9,261 bases of DNA from Chloroflexota bacterium. GTDB taxonomy: Bacteria > Chloroflexota > Limnocylindria > P2-11E. A program made the translations under genes and the position numbers. Shown here piece after piece: positions 1 through 5,504 of this stretch (its first letter is position 1; each line of letters starts with the position of its first letter). The stretch is taken from NCBI GenBank assembly GCA_016875665.1, contig VGPA01000045.1:1-9261 (forward strand), in the 5' to 3' direction. A model generated the notes under the pieces. That model worked only from the letters and a program-made list of their open reading frames with translations. It did no database searches and had not been told where the DNA came from.

Positions 1-119
1 TGTGCGCTCCGCACACGGCCAAACCCGCCGCCGATCGGCGTGGCACACCGTTTCGGGCTCGGCGACGTGCCGGGCCGCGCGCGAATTCGAGCCCCTCGCG
101 ACCGTTCGCCCGCCGGCCG
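1..119. other. Intergenic stretch, no gene seen
   Basis: No convincing coding region is visible in either strand. An open plus-strand frame runs through it into the first SBP gene, but its residues (Arg/Ala-rich, no signal peptide) do not look like protein. The stretch holds two short symmetric sequences: TGTGCG/CGCACA at 1-15 with a 3-base loop, and the 12-base palindrome CGCCGATCGGCG at 29-40. Either could be a remnant of an upstream terminator or an operator, but neither is long enough in DNA this GC-rich to call. Confidence 0.5.
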
Positions 120-149
120 TTGACACGCTTCAGACCCCGGGGGTATACC
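120..149 (+). promoter_or_regulatory. Sigma70-type promoter of the tandem SBP genes
   Basis: A perfect -35 box TTGACA (120-125) is followed after 18 bases by TATACC (144-149) as the -10 box; GTATAC one base earlier would give a 17-base spacer. Transcription should start near 155-158, leaving a leader of about 60 bases before the GTG at 218. The -10 lies inside a perfect palindrome, GGGGTATACCCC (140-151), which could let a repressor compete with RNA polymerase. The boxes are seen directly; use as a promoter is inferred. Confidence 0.7.
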
Positions 150-158
150 CCTCGATGC

Positions 159-206
159 GTCGGCGCGCCTACATGCCGCTCCTTCTCGAAGACCGGCCGC
201 GCCGAC
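159..206 (+). promoter_or_regulatory. Structured 5' leader (long inverted repeat) before the first SBP
   Basis: GTCGGCGCG (159-167) and CGCGCCGAC (198-206) form a perfect 9-bp stem. Inside it, GCCG (175-178) pairs with CGGC (194-197) directly under the outer stem, with a 7-base bulge on the left side only. CTT (182-184) can pair with AAG (189-191) around a 4-base apical loop. The element begins only a few bases after the predicted transcription start, and its right arm ends one base before the GGAGGT at 208. It could stabilise the mRNA 5' end or tune ribosome access. It does not match a riboswitch class that I recognise. Confidence 0.5.
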
Positions 207-207
207 C

Positions 208-213
208 GGAGGT
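208..213 (+). promoter_or_regulatory. Ribosome-binding site that fixes the GTG start at 218
   Basis: GGAGGT lies four bases upstream of GTG 218. The in-frame ATG at 173 has no comparable site and would add 15 charged residues in front of the twin-arginine signal, so 218 is preferred. Confidence 0.8.
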
Positions 214-217
214 AGAC

Positions 218-1783
218 GTGTCGCGTTCACTCTCTCGCCGATCCTTCCTCGCGCTCGGTGCGGCCGCCACCACCTCCAGCCTCGTTGCGGCGTGCGCGCC
301 GTCCGCACCTGGACCGGCCCCGGCCGCTGCGCCGCGGCGCGGCGGAAGCCTGATCCTCGGCGCCAGCGCCGACCCGCTCACGCTGGATCCGGGCGCGATC
401 ACCGATGAAGCGTCGCAGCAGTCGGCCCAGCTGGTCTTCGAAAGCCTCGTCCGGTACACGTCCGAGCGCAAAGTCGAGCCGTCTCTTGCGGAGAGCTGGA
501 CCGTGAACGACCGCGACTGGACGTTCAAGCTCCGCAAGGGCGTCGTCTTCCACGACGGCAGCCCCTTCAACGCCGCGGCGGTGAAGGCGCACTTCGACCG
601 CATCGCCGCGGAGAAGCTGTTCTCGCAAAGCAACTGGGCGCCTTACATCGTGCGGATCGACGTGGTCGACGAGGGTACTGTCCGCTTCGTCACGAAGGAC
701 CCCGATCCGTTCTTCCTCAGCCGCCTGGTGTCCACCTCCGCGTCGATCGAAAGCCCGGACTCGGTGAAGAAGTACGGCAAGGATGTCATGAGGAACCCGG
801 TCGGCACCGGCCCCTTCCGCTTCGGGGAGTGGGTGAAGGACGACCGGATCGTGGTGACCCGCTCCGAGACGTATTGGGGTCAGAAGGCCTACCTCGACAA
901 GGTGACCGTCCGTCCGCTGCCGGACCTGCAGGCGCGCTCGATCGCCGTCGAGTCCGGGGACGTCCACATGGCCATCGGGCTGACCGCCGACGTCCGCGAC
1001 CGGCTGAAGGCGAGTCCGAACGTGACGGTGGTCGAGACGACCGGCTTGTTCAACACGTTCGTCGGGATGAACGTGCTCAAGAAGCCGTTCGACGACATCC
1101 GCGTCCGCCAGGCGCTCAACCACGCGATCGACAAGCAGGCCATCGTGAAGAACACCTATCAGGGCGCCGCTGTCGAGCTCCCCGGCCACGTCATGCAGGG
1201 GGTTCCGGGCTACGCGCAGACACCGGCGTACGCCTATGACCCCCCGAAGGCCAAGCAGCTGCTCGCCGCGGCCGGCTACGCGAACGGCTTCACGACGACG
1301 CTGCTCAGCAGCACCTTCTACGCGAAGGACACCGAGCTCATCTCCTACCTCCAGCAGCAGTACGCCGCGGTCGGCGTGACGGTGAAGATCCTGCAGCTGG
1401 AGTGGACGGCTTACCTCCAGCAGTTGCGGCTCGATCCGCGGAACAGCCCGGTCGAGATGTGGCGCGACAGCCGTGGGAGTGGGGATGCGAGCTTCGGCAT
1501 CCTGCGCACGTATGGCTGCGACTTCTTCCGCCCGAACGGCGGGAACACCAACGGCTACTGCAACCCGAGCCTCGACGCCATCGCGAAGCAGGGCGGGTCG
1601 ACGGTCGATCAGGCCAAGAGCGACGAGCTGCTCGCGCAGGCCCAGCGCCTGCTCACGCAGGAAGCGCCGAGCGTGTGGCTGTTCGTGCCGAACGCGATCG
1701 TCGCGCACAGCAAGAAGGTCCGCGATCCGCTGCTCATCCGGGGCGGTACCTTCACGCCGACGGAGCGGACCTGGATCGAGTAG
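218..1783 (+). CDS. Family-5 extracellular solute-binding lipoprotein of an ABC importer (first of a tandem pair)
   Basis: This is a 521-residue SBP_bac_5 protein, the class that captures peptides, nickel complexes or other small solutes outside the membrane for an Opp/Dpp/Nik-type ABC importer. The start codon is GTG, set by the GGAGGT at 208. The N-terminus shows a twin-arginine motif (SRRSFL, residues 6-11) and then a lipobox VAAC with Cys26, so it is probably exported folded by Tat and lipid-anchored. An Ala/Pro linker (27-39) leads to the mature fold (RRGG at 40-43). Family hallmarks are the FHDG turn (111-114), VGTGPFRF (195-202), the YW at 219-220, KKPFDD (288-293), VRQALNHAID (296-305) and YDP...AK.LL (340-349). 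Length is normal for the family. Cys434 and Cys448 are conserved in the next gene. No permease is adjacent and the substrate cannot be read from the sequence. The stop codon touches the next gene's Shine-Dalgarno. Confidence 0.93.
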   Translation: MSRSLSRRSFLALGAAATTSSLVAACAPSAPGPAPAAAPRRGGSLILGASADPLTLDPGAITDEASQQSAQLVFESLVRYTSERKVEPSLAESWTVNDRDWTFKLRKGVVFHDGSPFNAAAVKAHFDRIAAEKLFSQSNWAPYIVRIDVVDEGTVRFVTKDPDPFFLSRLVSTSASIESPDSVKKYGKDVMRNPVGTGPFRFGEWVKDDRIVVTRSETYWGQKAYLDKVTVRPLPDLQARSIAVESGDVHMAIGLTADVRDRLKASPNVTVVETTGLFNTFVGMNVLKKPFDDIRVRQALNHAIDKQAIVKNTYQGAAVELPGHVMQGVPGYAQTPAYAYDPPKAKQLLAAAGYANGFTTTLLSSTFYAKDTELISYLQQQYAAVGVTVKILQLEWTAYLQQLRLDPRNSPVEMWRDSRGSGDASFGILRTYGCDFFRPNGGNTNGYCNPSLDAIAKQGGSTVDQAKSDELLAQAQRLLTQEAPSVWLFVPNAIVAHSKKVRDPLLIRGGTFTPTERTWIE

Positions 1784-1788
1784 GAGGT
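1783..1788 (+). promoter_or_regulatory. Ribosome-binding site of the second SBP, overlapping the stop codon of the first
   Basis: GGAGGT shares its first G with the TAG stop at 1781-1783 and lies nine bases before ATG 1798. The overlap suggests that both genes are translated from one mRNA, with ribosomes finishing the first gene close to the second initiation site. Confidence 0.75.
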
Positions 1789-1797
1789 AGAACGCGG

Positions 1798-3372
1798 ATG
1801 CCGCTGACTCGCCGCAGCTTCCTGAACGGCATCGCGAGCGCCGGCGTTGGCGCGGCGGTAGCCGCGTGCGCGCCCGCCGCGACGCCCGCTGCACCGACAG
1901 GGCTCGCTCCTCGGCGCGGCGGCACGCTGACGTACGCGAACAGCGCCGACCCGCCTGGCCTGGACCCGGCGTACGGCGGCGACAGCGTCAGCGGCGCGAT
2001 GTTCTACATGCTGTACCAGCAGCTCGTCTCGTTCACGCCCGAGCTCAAGATCGTCCCGCGGCTCGCGACGAGCTGGGAAGCCAAAGACACGACCTGGACG
2101 TTCGCCCTCCGTCGCGGCGTGAAGTTCCACGACGGCACCTCCTTTAATGCCGCGGCGGTGAAAGCGCATTTCGACCGTCTGCTCGGCCCGGAGAAGCCGA
2201 CCGGCGGCGGACCCTGGGTTCCGATCCTCAGCTCGATCGACGCCGTCGACGAGTACACCGTTCGATTCACGACGAAGTTCCCCGACGCGTTCTTCCTCGA
2301 GCGACTCGCAGACTCGTACAGCTCCTTCCTTCCGAGCCCTGCGGCCGTCGCGCAGTACGGCAAGGACATCGCCCGCCGCCCAGTCGGAAGCGGACCGTTC
2401 CGGTTCAACGAGTGGGTCAAAGACGATCGCATCGTGGTCGATCGTTTCGACGACTACTGGGGCGACAAGGCGTATCTCGACCGAGTGATCATGAAGCCGG
2501 TGCCCGAAGCCGAGGGGCGCGCCATCGGCGTCGAGGCCGGCGACATCCAGCTCGCCATCCGGATGAACATCGAACAGCTGGGACGGCTCGAGCGGAACGC
2601 CGATGTCCGGGTGAGGTCCAATCCGACCCTCCGGCACCTGTTCATCGGCCTCGCGAACTTGAAGAAGCCCTTCGACGATCGGCGGGTGCGCCAGGCGCTC
2701 AATTACGCGATCGACAAGGATTCGATCGTCAAGAACATGTATGCGAACCAGGCGGACAAGATCGGCGGGGCGGTGCCTCGCGGCGCCGCGGGCTACGTCG
2801 ACGTTCCCGGCTATCCGTACAACCCGGACAAGGCGAAGCAGCTCCTCGCGGAAGCGGGCTATGGCAGGGGCTTCTCGGCGAACCTGGTGGGACCGAAGGG
2901 AACGTACGTCAAGGACTTCGAGCTGCAGCAGGAAGTGCAGAAGCAGCTCAAGGCGGTGGGCGTCGAGGTCAAGTTCGAGGTGCTCGAGTTCGCGAAGTGG
3001 CTGAGCCTCCTGCGCGAGGATCCGCGGACGAGCAAGATGGAAATGTGGATGGACGCCGGTGGCGGCGTGAATCCGATCAACGCGATCAGCGGCCGGTACG
3101 GGTGCGCGCAGTTCCGCCCGGCCGGCGGCAACACCGCCGGCTCATGCTTCTCGGAGCTCGACAAGCTGACGACCGAGGCCGAGCGGACGCTCGACTCCGC
3201 GAGGCGCAACACGCTCGTGAAGCAGGCTCAGGAGATGGTCTCGATCGAGGCCCCGAGCATCTTCCTCGTCCAGACCAAGGAAGCGCTCGCGATGAGGGCG
3301 AAGCTGCACGACCCGGTGCACCTCTGGAGCTCGGTGCTCACGGTCGACGAGCACACCTGGCTCGAGCCCTGA
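1798..3372 (+). CDS. Family-5 extracellular solute-binding lipoprotein (second, paralogous copy)
   Basis: This 524-residue SBP_bac_5 protein is a paralogue of the preceding one. It starts at ATG with a twin-arginine signal (TRRSFL, residues 4-9), a lipobox VAAC with Cys24, and an Ala/Pro/Thr linker to about residue 38. The mature domains align with the first copy almost without gaps: KFHDG (109-113), VGSGPFRF (196-203), the shared EWVKDDRIVV block (205-214), KKPFDD (289-294), VRQALNYAID (297-306), YNPDKAKQLL (341-350). A Cys pair (436, 450) sits at the same spacing as in the first copy. The region around 317-340, and the residues before the first Cys, differ more, so the ligands may differ. 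The gene is likely co-transcribed with the first, the gap being 14 bases. It probably delivers to a permease encoded elsewhere; which solute is unknown. Confidence 0.93.
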   Translation: MPLTRRSFLNGIASAGVGAAVAACAPAATPAAPTGLAPRRGGTLTYANSADPPGLDPAYGGDSVSGAMFYMLYQQLVSFTPELKIVPRLATSWEAKDTTWTFALRRGVKFHDGTSFNAAAVKAHFDRLLGPEKPTGGGPWVPILSSIDAVDEYTVRFTTKFPDAFFLERLADSYSSFLPSPAAVAQYGKDIARRPVGSGPFRFNEWVKDDRIVVDRFDDYWGDKAYLDRVIMKPVPEAEGRAIGVEAGDIQLAIRMNIEQLGRLERNADVRVRSNPTLRHLFIGLANLKKPFDDRRVRQALNYAIDKDSIVKNMYANQADKIGGAVPRGAAGYVDVPGYPYNPDKAKQLLAEAGYGRGFSANLVGPKGTYVKDFELQQEVQKQLKAVGVEVKFEVLEFAKWLSLLREDPRTSKMEMWMDAGGGVNPINAISGRYGCAQFRPAGGNTAGSCFSELDKLTTEAERTLDSARRNTLVKQAQEMVSIEAPSIFLVQTKEALAMRAKLHDPVHLWSSVLTVDEHTWLEP

Positions 3373-3378
3373 GCGAGG

Positions 3379-3400
3379 GGGTGGCGTCGCGGCGCCACCC
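3379..3400 (+). terminator. Terminator-like hairpin after the tandem SBP genes
   Basis: GGGTGGCG (3379-3386) and CGCCACCC (3393-3400) form a perfect 8-bp stem around a 6-base loop, six bases after the second SBP stop codon. There is no T-run behind it, so it is not a textbook intrinsic terminator. It may act as a pause or mRNA 3'-end barrier, with Rho doing the release. Confidence 0.5.
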
Positions 3401-3455
3401 GTCACCGCGGGAGCGGGGTCAGCCTGCCGTTCGCCGGGACTCGGCGGCCCCGCGC

Positions 3456-3494
3456 GGCCCGCTGCGATCCCGTGCGGTTCGTCTCGCAGCCGCC
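3456..3494 (-). terminator. Terminator-like hairpin after the PfkB-family kinase
   Basis: GCTGCGA (3461-3467) and TCGCAGC (3484-3490) make a perfect 7-bp stem with a 16-base loop. GGC (3456-3458) and GCC (3492-3494) can add three outer pairs across a small internal loop. Read on the minus strand, the structure begins at the kinase stop codon (3496-3494). No T-run follows, so termination by this element is an inference from its position. Confidence 0.35.
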
Positions 3495-4342
3495 TAGGTC
3501 TCGGAGCGGGCCAGCCGAGCCTCGACCATGGCGCGGTCGCCGAGCGCGGTCGTGCCGGGACCCTCGACGGCGAACGACGCCGCGGCGCTCGCGAAGCGCA
3601 GCGCCGCGGCGAGCGGCCGGCCTTCCGCCAGGCCGATCGCCAGTCCGGCGGCGAACGCGTCGCCCGCGCCGGTCTCCTCCACCAGGGCACCGGCGGGATA
3701 GGCGGGCACCGTGCTCACGATCCCGCCACCGTTGTAGAGGAGCGCGCCGCGCGCGCCGAGGGTCAGCACCACCGGCACGGTGGCGGACCACTCGCGCGGT
3801 CCGGAGTGGTCGCCCCCGACGTCCTCCTCGCTCACCACCACGGCATCCACCGCGGCGAGAATCGCCGCGCGATCGCGCCACCGTGCCGGGCGGACCGTCC
3901 CGTCCGGATCGAACCGTCGGAGGTAGCCCTGGGCGCCGAGCACCCGGACCCGGCCGGCGGCGGCGGCAATGACCGCGGGCCCAACCTCGTTCGCGATCGG
4001 ACCGAAGATCACCGCGTCGGCCGGTTTGCGGAGCGGCGGGATGTCGTCCGGGGTGAGCGCGTCGGCGCGCGCGAGGAGCCGAAGCGACCGCCGTCCCGTG
4101 GCCTCGCGTCCGAAGGCGAAGGTCGTCGTCGTTTCCCCGAGCCTCGCCGCCAAGGTGATGCCGAGCCCCGCGCAGAGCGCCGCGCACGCGGGCTCGGCGC
4201 CGCGGCCGAGGCGCGTTACGAGGGTGACCGCCGCGCCGAGGCGGGCGGCGGTCGCCGCCGCGTAGAGGGCGCTGCCGCCAGGACGCCAGGCCCCGTCGGG
4301 GGGTTCGTCGCGCGCGATATGGCCGATGGCGAGCACCCGCAC
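3494..4342 (-). CDS. PfkB-family carbohydrate kinase (ribokinase-like)
   Basis: This is a cytoplasmic kinase of the ribokinase/PfkB superfamily, 282 residues, which transfers phosphate from ATP to the hydroxymethyl group of a sugar or nucleoside. The N-terminal substrate-side motif is GGSALYAAATAARLG (residues 22-36), and the family signature 2, ETGAGDAF, lies at 223-230 with Asp228 as the expected catalytic base. The SEED at 171-174 matches the region where PfkB proteins carry the conserved N/E-rich loop. At 282 residues it is a little shorter than typical ribokinases (about 300 or more), mostly in the N-terminal lid. The start is GTG at 4342, with GGGAG about ten bases upstream on the minus strand. 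The gene is divergent from the ABC importer and converges on the SBP pair. The exact sugar cannot be assigned: ribose, fructose, adenosine or a related compound are all possible. Confidence 0.88.
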   Translation of the reverse strand: MRVLAIGHIARDEPPDGAWRPGGSALYAAATAARLGAAVTLVTRLGRGAEPACAALCAGLGITLAARLGETTTTFAFGREATGRRSLRLLARADALTPDDIPPLRKPADAVIFGPIANEVGPAVIAAAAGRVRVLGAQGYLRRFDPDGTVRPARWRDRAAILAAVDAVVVSEEDVGGDHSGPREWSATVPVVLTLGARGALLYNGGGIVSTVPAYPAGALVEETGAGDAFAAGLAIGLAEGRPLAAALRFASAAASFAVEGPGTTALGDRAMVEARLARSET

Positions 4343-4414
4343 CGCGGGATACTCCCACGGGCGGAGAAGCGGTATCTTGGGGCTCGGTGCCGTTAAGTGC
4401 GCCCGGAGGTGGGG
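4343..4414. promoter_or_regulatory. Divergent promoter region between the kinase and the ABC importer operon
   Basis: These 72 bases must hold the signals for both directions unless the genes are read from farther away. On the plus strand TATCTT (4373-4378) is a plausible -10, but no good -35 box stands 16-18 bases before it. An inverted pair, GATAC (4348-4352) and GTATC (4372-4376), brackets the middle of the region and overlaps that -10, with CTCC/GGAG (4352-4355/4363-4366) inside it. This could be an operator serving both genes. The divergent arrangement is certain; the individual boxes are weak. Confidence 0.4.
4405..4410 (+). promoter_or_regulatory. Ribosome-binding site that fixes the ATG start at 4415
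   Basis: GGAGGT stands four bases before ATG 4415. It rules out the in-frame GTG at 4397, which has no Shine-Dalgarno and would place acidic residues in front of the signal peptide. Confidence 0.8.
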
Positions 4415-5497
4415 ATGCTACGTGTCGGTGCGCTCCTGATCTGTGCCCTCGCGGTCTTCACGGCGTGCGGCGGCGCAGCCGCTCCGGCCGCTCCGGCAGC
4501 CGGGGCGCCCGCGGCGCCCGTCGCGGCTTCGGGCTGCGGACCCAAGGGCAGCGGAAGCCTGAGCATCCTCGGCACGCCGCAGGAGGAGTACATCCAGGCG
4601 GTCGCCAAGGCCTTTGAGGCCGAGTGCGGGATCAAGACGACCTACGTTCGCCTGTCATCCGGCGAGGCGCTCGCGAAGCTGAAGGCCGACAAGGCGAATC
4701 CGCAGTTCTCCGTCTGGTGGGGCGGCCCTGCCGACGGGTACATCGCCGCGAAGGGCGATGCGGTGCTCGAGAACTACGTGCCGAAGAACGCGGAGAAGAT
4801 CCCCGCGCAATACAAGGACCCGAGCGGCCTCTGGACCGGCATCTACGTCGGCGCGCTGGGACTCGCGGTGAACACGAAGATCCTCAGAGAAAAGAACCTG
4901 CCGGAGCCGAGCTCGTGGGCGGACCTGGCGAAGCCCGTCTACAAGGGCCAGATCTCGATCGCGCACCCGGCCTCGAGCGGGACGTCGTACACGTTCGTCT
5001 CGACGCAGCTCTTCCTCGCCAACCGCGACGTGGACAAGACGTTCGCCTACCTCAAGCAGTTCCATCAGAACGTGCTCCAGTACCAGAAGACCGGCGCGGC
5101 GCCCGCGCGCCAGGCCGGGCAGGGTGAGGTGGCGATCGGCGTCGTCTTCTCGCACGACACCGTCGCCGCGATCGAAGCGGGCTTCAGCGACCTCAAGGTC
5201 GTCTTCCCCTCCGAGGGCACGGGCTACGAGATCGGCGGCATGGCCCTCGTCGCGAAGGCCCCGGATCCGGTGGCCGGCAAGACGTTCATGGACTGGGCGG
5301 CGAGCGCCAAGGCGCAGGAGATCGGCCAGACCGTGAAGGCGTATCAGATCCCCACCAACGCCGACGCGAAGGTGTCCGACAAGTCGGTCAAGCTCGCGTC
5401 GATCAAGACCGTTTCCTACGACTTCCAGTGGGCCGGCGACCAGAAGAAGGCGATCGTCGACCGGTTCTCGAACGAGGTCGCGCCGCAGCCCAGGTAG
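4415..5497 (+). CDS. ABC importer substrate-binding lipoprotein, Fbp/Afu-like (family 1/6)
   Basis: This 360-residue extracellular binding lipoprotein is the capture subunit of the importer encoded by the next two genes. A hydrophobic signal (residues 4-16) ends in FTAC with Cys18 as the likely lipidated residue; Phe at the -3 position is slightly unusual. An Ala/Pro linker (20-39) follows. The mature part begins SLSILGTPQEEY (48-59) and carries SSGEAL (81-86), WWGGPAD (101-107), GLAVNTK (149-155), SGTSY (188-192), IGVVFSHDT (241-249), GYEIGGMALV (270-279) and FMDWAAS (291-297), all typical of proteins annotated as iron(III)-binding. Where FbpA-type proteins carry a Tyr-Tyr pair for ferric iron, this one has FSHD. 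His247, Asp248 and Glu272 instead recall AfuA hexose-phosphate binders. Cys41 and Cys71 may form a disulfide. Family assignment is firm; the ligand is open (phosphosugar, phosphonate, iron or other). Confidence 0.9.
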   Translation: MLRVGALLICALAVFTACGGAAAPAAPAAGAPAAPVAASGCGPKGSGSLSILGTPQEEYIQAVAKAFEAECGIKTTYVRLSSGEALAKLKADKANPQFSVWWGGPADGYIAAKGDAVLENYVPKNAEKIPAQYKDPSGLWTGIYVGALGLAVNTKILREKNLPEPSSWADLAKPVYKGQISIAHPASSGTSYTFVSTQLFLANRDVDKTFAYLKQFHQNVLQYQKTGAAPARQAGQGEVAIGVVFSHDTVAAIEAGFSDLKVVFPSEGTGYEIGGMALVAKAPDPVAGKTFMDWAASAKAQEIGQTVKAYQIPTNADAKVSDKSVKLASIKTVSYDFQWAGDQKKAIVDRFSNEVAPQPR

Positions 5498-5504
5498 CCA
5501 GTTC

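Noticed and set aside
1..40. Small hairpin at 1-15 and 12-base palindrome at 29-40 as terminator or operator
   Set aside because: Both are short, GC-rich and at the window edge, without a T-run or a recognisable gene before them; chance is a sufficient explanation.
173..217. ATG 173 as the start of the first SBP
   Set aside because: It has no Shine-Dalgarno, would put acidic and basic residues in front of the Tat signal, and lies in the loop of the leader structure. GTG 218 has GGAGGT at ideal spacing.
227..1894. Long open frame on the minus strand opposite the first SBP (555 codons)
   Set aside because: Its protein is Arg/Asp/Val/Leu-rich with no domain or signal, and it mirrors a clear SBP gene. 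Long antisense frames are expected in DNA this GC-rich.
3402..4358. Alternative minus-strand frame over the sugar kinase
   Set aside because: The translation is Arg/Gly-rich with no kinase motifs. The frame 3494-4342 carries both the GG substrate motif and the GAGD signature.
4479..4530. Repetitive GCCGCTCCG-like units as a DNA repeat array
   Set aside because: They encode the Ala/Pro linker after the lipobox of the binding protein; codon bias and simple protein composition explain the repetition.
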